Positions 12,626 to 22,483 of a stretch of 64,000 nt of DNA are shown here, one piece after another. A program made the translations under genes and the position numbers. The stretch comes from Timema cristinae (taxonomy: Eukaryota; Arthropoda; Insecta; Phasmatodea; Timematidae), in NCBI GenBank assembly GCA_039000515.1, contig JBCFYV010011135.1, positions 23,656,735-23,720,734 of the forward strand, given 5' to 3'. Below the pieces are notes generated by a model. That model was not told the DNA's origin and searched no databases. It worked only from the letters and a program-made list of their open reading frames with translations. Positions within the stretch are counted from its first letter, which is position 1; each line of letters begins with the position of its first letter.

Positions 12626-12826
12626 ACTTAGTACCGCGTATTACTCACGCTAATGGTCTAGGAATTGGGAATATTGAATTTAGAGGAAGGGAACCCACAT
12701 TTTCATGGAGGGAGAGTGGAAAACCCCCAGTTCACCAAACTAATATTTGAACCTCAATCTCCCCATCCTTGGCAGTTTAGCTCAACACAAAACTAGCGTG
12801 TTAGCTAACTACACCACTGTGATGGG
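12626..12826 (-). mobile_element. SINE family A copy
   Basis: Antisense copy of the young subfamily type (GTTAGCTAACTACACCACTG head complement; GTTCACCAAACTAATATTTG). Tail at the left with ACCGCGTATTACTC. Confidence 0.85.
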
Positions 12827-14100
12827 TGACGTTTTTGTAAAGTTCGGCCATTGAAGTGCGTGTAAAAATAATAAAAAATTATTTAGGAGAAAAACGCTCC
12901 GAATATAACCATTGTGGGATTTGGGTCCCCAATCTCTACGTCATTGTAAAACCAGAATAGATGAGCAAGACGTTTAATCCGGCAACTCACCGAAATATGT
13001 ATGTCTAAATCAAAATAGCTATAAATTATCTGAAACATAAACATTCCAAACGTTTTATTCGTTGATATGTTAATAAATTATTTTCTGTTTTTTTTTAAAT
13101 TCTTACAAAATTTAAAAAATAAAATTGGCTTGACCCTACATTACCCTAGCTCCTAAAAAACAAAACAAATATTTATGAGTTAAATTCATATATTTTTCCC
13201 CATGATACAAAAAAAAAGTTCATGAAACGAATAAATCTCGACACAAACTGGGAAATAAAACTTTTTTTTGAAATGCTATATAGCATTAATAAAAATGTAT
13301 GCATTGTCAGGTTGGGGGGAGGGGGGTAGGTTCATCAATTCATCTCATCCAGTTCACCTCCCATCAAAGCCCCTCTTCTACATCAATGCTTCACCCCCTT
13401 CAAACTACTCAACTGGGATAGAATTCTACGAGGGAAGTTGATGCAATTTTTTGTTTGTTTTCTAAAACCTATCAACCATGAATATTTTGGGATTTTATTC
13501 TCTCTCTCTCTCTTCTGTTGTTTTTATGGCACTAATTTTTTTTATAAAATAAACTTTTTAATACATCAATTAATAAATAAGGGGGGAAGAAAGGTTTTTT
13601 TTAGAAAATGAAGCTCTTTATTTGGTTGGTGTTTAAAAGTAGCAGAAATGGATAGGGGGTAAAAAAAAAAGAGATAATGGAATGGAGGTTCTAGGGTAGA
13701 GAAAAATTGCACTTGTTTTTTAAGAAGAATTGGGTTAATCTCTTTTTGTTAGATTCATTTACAAAATAATTGGACATACCTCTTCCCTTATTCCCCCCCC
13801 CCCCCAACATTTTAATACTAGATTTTCATTTGCCTATAAAAACATGGCTACCTATCAGTTTATATAAAGAGCAAATGCAGCCATTCTTGACTTAATGCTT
13901 GAATGCATAGTTTGAATTAAGCTATTATAACCTTATTTTTGTACGAATTTTATTTTGTACTTAATTTTTTTTGTAGGTTTTTGATTGTTTAGTTATCAGA
14001 CTCTTTATTTTAGTTGTATCATTATTTATATTTAATTTTGGTCCTGTTTTGTGTGTATGTAAATGTCGTAAAGTAATTTGGAAGAATTATCATGTCGTTT
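12827..14100. other. AT-rich spacer with homopolymer tracts
   Basis: Contains (TC)n near 13499-13512, poly-A near 13661 and poly-C near 13793-13805. No gene visible. Confidence 0.4.
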
Positions 14101-14104
14101 GAAT

Positions 14105-14360
14105 TAATATCCAGCTCGTTGGGTGCGATCATTGGATTGTTAGTTGGGATCGTCGAGTCGTTGTGTGGGATCCTCAAGTGGATAGGTAGTATCTTTGGGT
14201 CGTTATATGGGATCGTTAGTTATGATCGTGGGGTCATTAGGTTGGATTTTTGGGTCGTTAGGTTGTATCGTTGGGTCATTGGGTTAGATTGTTGGTTCGT
14301 TAAGAGGTGTCAAAGGTCATTAGAATGGGTCGTTGGGTTGCCCCTTGAGTCATCGATTCA
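14105..14360 (+). repeat. degenerate ~15-bp minisatellite
   Basis: Repeated wording GGGTCGTTAGGTTG / GGGATCGTTAGTT / GGGTCATTGGGTT across about 250 bp. It keeps a 97-codon frame (14092-14385) open, rich in repeated Ile/Val/Gly/Trp words. The frame is explained by the repeat and has no known domain. Confidence 0.75.
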
Positions 14361-14385
14361 ATTCTTGTGCGTCTTAAGTCTCTAA

Positions 14386-14839
14386 TTATTTACTTTTTTA
14401 TTGGACCATATATTTGACCTATGTCCATTTTCGAACAATTATACCCTTAAGTAATACTAAAATCTTAAAAACTATGAAATGGGAAAGTAAACAGCATTGA
14501 ATGTGTTGAAAACTGGTTGTGAGAAGTCGTTTTATAAAATACTAGCCCCCTTCCTCTTAAAAAAATGTTGTAAAGAATCCTGTAAAACAAAGCTTCAAAT
14601 CATCCATGTCAATATAAAACAAAACTGTTTTACTCTTTTTTTTAAATACAGTCCTACCATCACTGTATAGCTCCCTCCATCTTTTTATCCTCCCTCCTAT
14701 TTTCATCTCATTCCTCTCTCCTCATCCCTACCCCCCCTCACCCCCACCCCTTCACCAACCCAACTTTCCCTTCAACCACTTTTTTTCCCAACGACTATAT
14801 ATTATACTATCGATATTTTTATGAGGAATAAATTAAATT
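14386..14839. other. spacer
   Basis: C/T-rich stretch at 14660-14790 (CCTCCCTCC, CCCCCCTCACCCCCACCCC) and AT-rich remainder; nothing assignable. Confidence 0.4.
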
Positions 14840-14993
14840 TAAAAAATAAAATATAGCCTATGTTACTCGCTGATATTACTCGCTTTATATTGGTGAAATA
14901 ATTTTTAAAATCGATCCAGTAGTTTTTGAGTTTATCCATAACAAACAAAAAATCAAATCTTTCCTCTTTATAATATTAGTATGGACTTACATT
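14840..14993 (-). mobile_element. Helitron-like 5' end fragment
   Basis: On the minus strand the end reads TCCATACTAATATTATAAAG and continues into a GGATAAACTCAAAAACTACT segment. This is wording I associate with 5' ends of insect non-autonomous Helitrons. No 3' end found, so family assignment is tentative. Confidence 0.5.
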
Positions 14994-15743
14994 GTAAAAA
15001 CCTTTATTTAACTATTTTGTTATTAGTTTTATTTATTAAAATAGTTATTCCGAGCTGAACCCCTGCTGGATTTCAATAAGGTGATTTTCCCTGTTGATTC
15101 CCCTTCTCTTATTACGCACAATCATGGCAACATTCAACCTAAATTATGTCTTTCTTTTCTTTACATTGTTAGTATGGTTAAACGATTATAACGTTGATGG
15201 GTAGTAAGTAAAACGTGGTGAAAAATAAAAGAAGCTTTTGAAATGAAAGGTTTGAATTGAAAAAAAAAAAAATCAGTGAAGAAATAATAAATGGAATCTA
15301 TTTGTCATTGCGTTTCATCAACCTTTGAATTTTTCATCAAGGCTACGTCAACTTTTCATTTATCATTGAACTATTGAGTAAGATGAACTACGTTACTGTT
15401 GAAATGTCAACATTTGCATAGCGAGTGAGTGAGGCAGTGAGTAGCGACCGACATTGATGATGGAACGGATAACAGCCTACCAACACCAATCAATCAATCG
15501 GTTGACCACCGGGGAGGGTAATGTTGGCGATACAGGCCCACCAAGGCTCGTCTTAAGGCGGTTTCACAATGTCATGTTTCTTTTTATAAAAGAAAAATAC
15601 AAACATATTACACATACATATACATACAAAACAAAACATATACATAACATAAAACTACATACACAACAATACATACAACATAACATATACAATACATATA
15701 TAAATATATCATAATATATATATAATATATATATATAATATAA
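14994..15743. other. spacer with eroded SINE A and ACATA/TA microsatellite
   Basis: 15060-15225 keeps only traces of family A (GGGTAGTAAGTAAAACGTGG at the end). 15600-15743 is an (ACATA)n to (TA)n microsatellite. The 86-codon open frame at 15454-15714 runs into this low-complexity tract. Confidence 0.45.
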
Positions 15744-15746
15744 ATG

Positions 15747-16217
15747 CTATACTTATAAAATAACATGTCCTGATTGACTGACTGACTGATTCATCATCGC
15801 CGAGCGCAAACTATCAAGGCTACAAGCATGAAATTTGGACTGTATATTCATTTTGTTATGTAGGCACCCACTAAGAAAGGATTTTAGAAAATTCCACCCC
15901 AAAGGGGTCAAAAAAGGGGATGATAATATGTATGAAAGTCCGTCATTTTGAAAGTTACATAAACAAAATTTTGTATTTCGGTTATTGACGTAAAACAAAT
16001 AAATACGTGTTTCAGGAATTTTGCTAATTTTATTTAATAAGGGATGAAAAAGGGGTGAAAGTTTGTATCGGACTTGCATTATTTTTGATCTGAGGTCAAG
16101 TTATGGTCATCAACGTAACGTAATATTTTTAATTAATCTGTAAATACATATGTATATTTTCGTATTTGTATATAATCAACTTCCACGCAAGCAAAGCCGC
16201 GGGCAACAGCTATCTAG
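15747..16217 (+). mobile_element. non-autonomous Helitron-like element, copy 1
   Basis: Starts CTATACTTATAAAATAACAT after a T/G, ends ..GCCGCGGGCAACAGCTATCTAG followed by T. It has a GC-rich potential stem-loop (GCAAGCAAAGCCGC) about 12 nt before the CTAG terminus, with no terminal inverted repeats. These are Helitron hallmarks (5' TC, 3' hairpin plus CTRR, insertion between A and T). Copy 2 at 55158-55638 is nearly identical over its whole length. The 108-codon minus-strand frame lies inside and is not conserved as a protein signal. Confidence 0.82.
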
Positions 16218-16431
16218 TATATATATATATATATATATAAAATGACATTTATCTACGGGGTAGGCAAGAAACTGCATGTAGTTCATAAAACAACTCAGTA
16301 CTTGATCCAAACTCACTAACTTTCTCCACACTTACATATTCCCTTCGCTTCAACAACATTCATACAGCAAGTCATACATGCTCTTTTATTTTTAAAACTA
16401 TTAATGTTTTTCTTTTTCTCACATTAGTCTA
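16218..16431. other. TA microsatellite and spacer
   Basis: (TA)n at 16218-16239 directly after the Helitron-like terminus, then unassigned sequence. Confidence 0.5.
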
Positions 16432-16722
16432 CAACATTTAACCACGTCTTACACGGCCTACCCCTTCCTTTTGATCCACACACTCTACCTTCATATATTT
16501 GTTTCTTCACTCGACCCACACTCATCCTCTTAACATGACCAAACCAACGTTAAACGCTTCTTTCACATTGACCCATTGGATTTAATTTCAAGCCGCAATC
16601 CTTTAGTATCCATTCATTACATTCGAGCTTTTCTCAGCTATTTCATTCCAACCTCATTCTACCTCGCTCTGATGTTCTCCTGACAAACCCACGCTTCATA
16701 TCCATAAAACAACAATTATTTT
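16432..16722 (-). pseudogene. LINE reverse transcriptase C-terminal fragment
   Basis: Reading the minus strand gives LINE-like wording just downstream of the RT domain: LYGYEAWVCQ, then after a break WFGHVKRMSVGRVKKQIYEG, then GSKGRGRPCKTWL. The W-F/Y-GHV-RM and RGRP..TW words are typical of C-terminal regions of animal non-LTR retrotransposon ORF2. Internal stops and shifts show it is dead, and no RT core or 3' tail is present. Which LINE clade it belongs to cannot be told from this piece. Confidence 0.78.
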
Positions 16723-17539
16723 ATAAAATAAATGTTAGAATATTTGACACCACCTTTGATGGAATGTGTCAGAGCTGCCCTCCTCAGCAGACGTGTGACA
16801 CTGGGAAAACTTTGTTTGTGGGGCCACCAGTGATCTGCCTCACTCCCGCGTTCTCCCAAAAATATAAAATAAAAATAAAATTTAGTGTTTTTAACTATTA
16901 CAATAGTTTGAACCAATATACCAATTTTCAGTCGTATAATCTATCAGAAAGTGCCCTAAAAGGTAAATACATGTAATAATTAATGTTAGAAGCTGCGTTA
17001 AAAAAATAAATATAAGGGTTTATTTTCCACCAACCCTTCTTTAGATTGTATTTCCCAACTAAATGTATCTGTATAGGCCTAAACGTACAAAGAACATCTT
17101 CGCCAAGTTTGGATAAATCGGTTAGTACATTCAAAGTTTTCCTCAACTAATAAAAATCCTACAGCGATGAATAAGGTATCGGTGTATTTGTTACAGACCT
17201 CTGATATAGCATACTCTGCTTACGTTAAAACACATTGTTTGTTTAAAATTTAAGTTAAAAGAAACATCTAACAATATTTTTGCATTACTTAATTAAAATA
17301 AACTCTCTCTGCTATTTTGTGTATTCACATTTCTGAGTATTTAATTTCAACATTCCAAAAAATAACTAAATCGTTAATTATTTTGGGGGGGGGAAGGGGT
17401 GGGGGTTTAAGGTTGAATGTGCGAAAGTTTCGCAAGGGCTTACTGGTGTTTTTTTTAATTTGTTTTATGAACGTTTTAAATTATTTTCTTCTCTCCTTCA
17501 ATCTACGTTGTCTTAAAAATATGAGAATTAATTCTAGAC
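16723..17539. other. spacer
   Basis: Three overlapping 65-78 codon frames on both strands have no recognised motif. G-run near 17385-17402. No repeat assigned. Confidence 0.35.
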
Positions 17540-17787
17540 ATGAATTGGTTTAACGCGCTATACTCTCGTGTTAGACTAGACCACCGATGATGGGGAGATC
17601 AAGGTTAGTCTTGGTCAGGTCTACTGAGGGGTGATTTATTTCCAAAATTGCTTTTATCCCTCCCTCCACGCAAATGTGGGTACACCTACTATATACGAAT
17701 ATTCTTCCTAGTACCTAAAACAATTATTTTAACTAGTACTATAAGCGCTTATAGCCTGAACATGTAGTATGTGTGACACGGGGCTAA
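17540..17787 (+). mobile_element. SINE family A copy
   Basis: Starts at GAATTGGTTTAACGCGC, with GATGGGGAGATCAAGG, a damaged B box, TCCCTCCACGCAAATGTGGG and an eroded end (CCTGAACATGTAGTATG). Confidence 0.8.
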
Positions 17788-18089
17788 AGAAAATCTGAAT
17801 TTGTTTAAATTATTTTCGGTATATTGCCATTGGTACAGTTTATATAAATTAATAGTTTTAGAACCTAATATTAAGCCTGCTTTCTCAAATCTTAGACAGT
17901 GTGCTTCCTACCACAATCCTATCATAGCTTAACAAGCCACTAGATCTTCTGAAATTTCATACTTTAGGCCGAAATATATTATAAAGATTATTTGGAAAAA
18001 AGTCGCCACTAAGATCCGTATTTTTTTGACAGTTTTTGAAGAGAGAGATAGAGGGGATATAATAGAAGAGGACAGCAGGGAGAGCTGTT

Positions 18090-18612
18090 CTCTAGGTGTG
18101 TAAGAGACCTGCTATGAAGAATAGGAGTGCCCTTCAAGTATAAGGGAGTGTTGTACAGGCCGTATTTTATACCCTTGTCACATATGCAGCAGAAATAAGG
18201 ACATTGGTTGAAAGAGAGACAAGCGAAGTACAGGTCATGGGAATGAAGTTTGTAAGGAGCATGTTAGCTGTCACGAGGAGAAACAGGAGTAGGAATAAAG
18301 TTATCCAGGAAAGAGTTGGGGTACAGGGAGTACATGAGATAGTAGAGGAAGTAAGACTGAGATGGTATGGTCATGTAATGAGAATGGAAAAATGAGAGGA
18401 TGCCAAATAAAATGTTGACGATGAATTATGTATAAAAAATACCATAAGAGAGGCAAAGAAAGAGATGGGAGGAGCAAATAACCAAAAATATGCAAGCGAG
18501 AGGAGAGGAATGGAATAAATTAAAACAGGAAGGATGTTGGAAGGATAGAGGAAATTGAGCCATTTTACTAAACTGACCTGGCCAAAATTTAGACACAGTT
18601 GATGATGATGAT
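18090..18612 (+). pseudogene. LINE ORF2 C-terminal fragment with GAT tail
   Basis: The longest open piece, 18204-18395 (63 codons), reads SMLAVTRRNRSRNKVIQERV and ends with RLRWYGHVMRM at residues 51-61, a typical motif just downstream of the RT domain of animal non-LTR elements. Upstream in broken frames is LVTYAAEIRTL, resembling the LxYGxExWTL word. After the stop, decayed sequence continues to CTGGCCAAAATTTAGACACA and ends in (GAT)n at 18601-18615, a likely LINE 3' tail. It is a 5'-truncated dead copy with stops. A similar tail occurs near 2640-2832. Confidence 0.8.
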
Positions 18613-19206
18613 GATTTCTTGAATATCTACCATGGCCATCGTGGTATTTGAAAATGCATTTCTATATTAAGAGAGAGAATATATAGTTAAATGTGGTTAT
18701 GTTTATGACAGATATCCAATAACTTTTGATACCATATGTGAATTGTGGACCATTAATATAAATATTAGCTACGACACAATCTATATTTAATTTATTTTAT
18801 TCCTTATGATTTTTTAAATATATAAATCTCCCTTAAAAAAACATTCGAAATGTAAAAGGCTTAACCCAAAACCATATACTCCTTCTAATACAGCACAACT
18901 TATTTTTAACTAAAAATAATATTGGCTAATGACATATGTGCCTTTTACTGTGTGAAAAGCTTACAATTAAATTTCAACTTTATTCTACTAAAGATATAAA
19001 TTACTAAAACAAAATCATTAAAATTGTATCACTGTCTGAATGAACAGCGTAACCTTTCAATGGCTCGCTAAGCTCATGAGTTTGATAATATTAAAATGGT
19101 TTTATTATTAATAATTAATTATTCTTGTTTTCTTCCACAAAAGTGCATGTCATGGCCTCCATGAAACTGATAACGAGAAGAGAGATAATATATTTATTTT
19201 ACAAGG
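18613..19206. other. AT-rich spacer left of the Gypsy element
   Basis: No repeat or gene assigned. Ends with AAGG (19203-19206), the left copy of the Gypsy target duplication. Confidence 0.4.
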
Positions 19207-19322
19207 TGTAACAACTTACATTGTAACAACACTCACCAACTCGGACAGACAACTGGGACAGCGATGTAACGACTTACATGGTAACAACACTCGCCAACTG
19301 GGACAGCCAACTGAGTCAACAC
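19207..19322 (+). repeat. 58-bp tandem duplication at the LTR start
   Basis: Two units beginning TGTAACAACTTACATTGTAA at 19207 and TGTAACGACTTACATGGTAA at 19265, period 58, diverged at several sites. The first unit contains the terminal TG of the LTR. Tandem repeats in U3 are often enhancer-like, but function here is inferred only. The same duplication is at 25757-25872. Confidence 0.88.
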
Positions 19323-19590
19323 GCGGCACTAGCTTGACCGGCGACCTACGCTCTCGCCAAATACATCGGACTGACTGAAGGCGTGTCCGCGCCTGCCGGC
19401 AACGAGGCTCGACCACGTGTTCGGCCAGCAGAGAAGATGGATAGAAGAGTTCCGTTTCCGCCTTCGCCGAGCTTCGAGAAGGTGCTAGGTGTTCGATATG
19501 AGTCTCGAACCTCTCCTCCCCCCTTGTTTGTAATGTTCTCCAACCTTCCTTTCCTTCGATCCGCCCCCCTTCTCTGAGAATTATATATCG

Positions 19591-19597
19591 TATAAAT
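19591..19597 (+). promoter_or_regulatory. TATA-like promoter element in 5' LTR
   Basis: TATAAAT preceded by TTATATATCG. It lies roughly a third of the way into the LTR with the AATAAA 740 bp downstream, giving a plausible U3-R-U5 layout. Start site not determinable here. Confidence 0.5.
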
Positions 19598-20333
19598 GCT
19601 AGCGGTACCGGGATCTCAGGTCACTTACTACCCCACCGGCTCGAGGATAAGAGGTGAGGGCAGCGACTGGGTTTCGGGGGATATTACTTTCCTACCAAAA
19701 TTACTATTTCGGCGTCATGGGGGAACTCTTTCTAAATTACTATTTGGACTTTGTTATTAACTTATGTTTATTTGAATATTGACTGTGCTACGCGCTTATC
19801 GCTGCTGGGAGTTAGACCGTCGCTTTCGCCACCACTTATATTCAGGGTCTGGGCCCTATTCAAATGTATTTCATACATTTGCCAATATTAGCTTTTAACC
19901 TGAGATTGTCAGGTCCTGGGTTCGAAACCCGGCTTATGTTATTTTCAAGTATAGCTGTTTCTGGACTCATCTTTGTTCGCCAAGTTAAACGCCTAGGGTT
20001 GTTAAGTTATTATTACCTTGTGGCCTTGTTTAATTGCTATGACGTCACGTTTGCTACGGGCGTCTGTAAGAAAGATATATATTTATACTAGGGTGGATAA
20101 CTTAAACGCTAGAGTAACCAGTTTAGGAACTGATCAATTTAACGAAGTAACCAAAGACCATGTCACTGAGATCCCGGACCGTTACCTTTGATGGATTTAA
20201 TGTAACGTGATTTGTTTTGAGGAGGTAACGTTTATGTTTACCTTTGATGTAATTGATTTCCGCGGTGGACGGAAAAGCGCGCTTCACGCGGTGTTGATTG
20301 TTTGCTCAGCTTGTTATTGTTCTTTTTTGACTA

Positions 20334-20339
20334 AATAAA
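20334..20339 (+). terminator. poly(A) signal in 5' LTR
   Basis: AATAAA about 80 bp before the LTR end, mirrored at 26885-26890 in the 3' LTR, where it would act on the element transcript. Confidence 0.6.
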
Positions 20340-20420
20340 ATTGTTATGTTCATTCAGGTAACTCTTTACCTAATTTACTGCCTCTCTCACCTTATAGATA
20401 TTAAGGGGGGGGTTGCAAAA

Positions 20421-20432
20421 TGGTAGCAGAGC
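20421..20432 (+). promoter_or_regulatory. primer-binding site, initiator tRNA-Met type
   Basis: TGGTAGCAGAGC begins three bases after the LTR CA. By recall of animal initiator tRNA-Met, whose 3' end reads ..CTCTGCTACCA, this matches 11 of 12 positions. Check against the host tRNA set. Confidence 0.75.
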
Positions 20433-20433
20433 G

Positions 20434-20535
20434 TAGTTAATGTGGTTAATGTGGTTAATGTGGTTACATGGTTACATGGTTACGTGGTTACATGGTTACA
20501 TGGTTGACATGGTTAACATGGTTAACAGTGGTTAC
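20434..20535 (+). repeat. 8-9 bp minisatellite in the leader
   Basis: About a dozen units of GTTAATGTG / GTTACATG / GTTAACATG directly after the primer-binding site. The Met-Trp-Leu repeat frame starting at 20440 comes from this. Confidence 0.85.
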
Positions 20536-20766
20536 ATGATTGATGGTTACTGGTTAGTAATTATTGGCTTTATAATTTCGACGTTTATGTCTATATTGTG
20601 CTCTTGGTCCTTAGTTCATGCCTCGAACGACTATGGCTCTATAAAGTATGGGCTTGGAAAGATGCCGAGAAATTAAACAAAAAAGGGAAATATGCCAGAG
20701 GGTTATATTTTATGTAATACATTGTACTAATACCTATTTGTATCTTTTTTCATACTGTCATTGGCC

Positions 20767-21812
20767 ATGGCTCCTCCGCTGAAACCAGGCGACAAGCCAT
20801 CAACCAAACTGACGAGATCTGATGTCTACAGACTGAACCGTGAACAACTCATCGCCGAGCTCCAAAATTGGTCCACCCCTACTCCACCCAACGCAACGGT
20901 GGGTGAGTTAAGGTCTATTTTATGCGAACTAGTGAGTGAGGTTGGGGAATCTCCGGCAGATTTTGGCATGGACACAGTTGCGAGTGGTGAACAACCGATG
21001 ATGCCCTCCCCTCCCCCCGTCCTCCAAACGCCAGCGGTATCTGTTAAATGTCATAGTAAGGTCCTATTGGAAATATTAGGTCGCATTCCTGTGTGTAGTG
21101 GTCAGAACTACACGGAGTTATTTAACTTCTTGGTTGAAATTAGCCGGGCATCCCGCCTTAAACTTGTTAGTGAGCCCGAGTTTTTGACATTGTGTTTGTC
21201 CAAAACGTCGGGATTCTTAACCGAATTATTTTCCGGGGGTATTCAGGCAGGTTTATCAGTTAAGGCAGTAACTGACCAGATTCTTAATACGTTGTTACCT
21301 AGTAGAGTTAGACAGAAGTTATGCAGGAGGTTGTGCATAGATTTCAGTTTCCTTGTGAAACTTTTAGGAACTTTGTTCTATCTATCACGGAGGCAGCTCG
21401 CGTACTCAATGCCGATCTTAAGGAGCCTGAACTTGTAAATATTATTTTGGAGAATGTGTCGCCGCTTACCAGGCGCCATTTTGTGTTCTCAAGTAAACCA
21501 ACTTGTATACTTGATCTCTATGCCTTGGCTTCGCACGTTGAAGAGACTCTTCTATCAGAAGAGGAATATCTCAATGCGCATGCGCCTGAGGTTGTAAGCC
21601 GCGCGCAGTCGGGTTCAAATCCCGGAGCAAGTTCTCCTGTGCCGCTTATCGGCGCTCGTCCGCTCGGGAACCGTTCTAGGTACTTGGGGGGTAGTAACCC
21701 TGTGGGTGCTAACCAAGGGGGCCGCGGGCCTCGTGACATTTCTAGAGTTAGATGTTTCCGCTGCAATAGATTGGGGCACGTTCAGAGGGAGTGCAGGCAG
21801 GTAAACTATTAA
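20767..21812 (+). CDS. gag: gag polyprotein, one internal frame break
   Basis: Structural Gag of the retrotransposon: binds and packages element RNA into cytoplasmic particles. I take the ATG at 20767 as start; the frame is also open two codons upstream from a TTG. Segment 1 (to about 21318) carries a basic and proline-rich N-terminus (MAPPLKPGDK) and a capsid-like helical region. Segment 2 (from about 21318 to TAA at 21810-21812) continues the capsid part (HRFQFPCETFRNFV) and ends in a zinc knuckle of C-x2-C-x4-H-x4-C form (CFRCNRLGHVQREC). The two segments are offset by -1 near 21314-21323, consistent with a one-base loss. The site has no slippery heptamer and lies inside a domain, so a mutation or sequencing error is more likely than programmed shifting. 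A T-arm-like GGGTTCAAATCCCGG word lies at about 21611-21625. Confidence 0.88.
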
Positions 21813-22483
21813 GGCGCGCTCGCGACCGTGGTACGGCCGCGTCTGTAAGTTTTATGCCGCGGATTTTGAATCCCATGGTCAATGTTTGTATTGGTCCTGT
21901 GGGATGTTTAGGGTTATTTGATACTGGGGCGAGCAACTCCTTCATTAGTGAGAAACTTCTTGGTATTATTGGGGGCAAAGTTAATATTATGTGTGAAGAT
22001 ATTGGCCCGAAATCGTACACAGTTGCGAATGGGCAATGTTTAATGGTAGACCATAAGGTACGTCTCTCCATTAAAATTGACAGGTTTTCTTGGAAACGTT
22101 CCTTTTACGTAGTGCCGACCCTCCCGTTTGACATGATTTTGGGGAACGATTTTTTGTTTGAGACCAACGCTAGGTTGGATATGGGAAAACGTATAGTCTC
22201 CTTTAGTTTTGCGCCAGGGGAATTTGTCTCGTTTGCGACCGAGAAAACGCCGCCATGCTTGTTTCCTTTGGATAGGGATAATGAGGCCATTCAAAGGGTA
22301 GTTAACCGGTTTTCTGATGTAATCACAGATAGGTGGGGGAAATGCGACATTCTCCCTTACGACATTGTTGCTCTTGACAACATCCCCGTACGGTCAGGGC
22401 CATACTCCTGCGCTCCTCCCAAAATGGAGATTTTTAGAGATCTGATTTTCGACTTGGAAAAAAAAGGGGTCATTCCCGTCTAA
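21770..22483 (+). CDS. pol: pol part 1: aspartic protease and start of reverse transcriptase
   Basis: Frame opens after a TAG at 21767-21769 and overlaps the end of gag by 43 bp in the -1 frame, so protease is probably made as Gag-Pol by -1 frameshifting. No canonical X-XXY-YYZ heptamer is evident; GGTAAAC at 21800-21806 is the nearest candidate. The protease active site is LFDTGASNSFIS (DTGA at residues 44-47 counted from 21791), with the partner ILGNDFL word typical of retropepsins. The N-terminal RT region follows (FSDVI, PPKMEIFRDLI, KKGVIPV). A stop comes at 22481-22483, after which the same domain continues in another frame. Confidence 0.9.
   Translation: MGARSEGVQAGKLLRRARDRGTAASVSFMPRILNPMVNVCIGPVGCLGLFDTGASNSFISEKLLGIIGGKVNIMCEDIGPKSYTVANGQCLMVDHKVRLSIKIDRFSWKRSFYVVPTLPFDMILGNDFLFETNARLDMGKRIVSFSFAPGEFVSFATEKTPPCLFPLDRDNEAIQRVVNRFSDVITDRWGKCDILPYDIVALDNIPVRSGPYSCAPPKMEIFRDLIFDLEKKGVIPV

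Larger units (their letters stand above)
19207..20417 (+). repeat. 5' LTR
   Basis: TGTAACAACTTAC..GGGGGGGGTTGCA. TATA-like TATAAAT at 19591-19597, poly(A) signal AATAAA at 20334-20339. A tRNA T-arm-like palindrome GGGTTCGAAACCC lies at 19918-19930. Open frames of 64-75 codons within it recur in the other LTR simply because the LTRs are copies. Confidence 0.96.

Noticed and set aside
14092..14385. 97-codon open frame as a small secreted or membrane protein
   Set aside because: The sequence is a degenerate minisatellite and the reading frame follows it; no independent coding evidence.
19216..20091. Several 64-75 codon frames in the 5' LTR, repeated at 25766-26642
   Set aside because: Identical because the LTRs are copies. 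They overlap one another on both strands and have no domain.
20440..20676. 78-codon frame with Met-Trp-Leu repeats after the 5' LTR
   Set aside because: It is created by the GTTACATG minisatellite; gag starts downstream at 20767.
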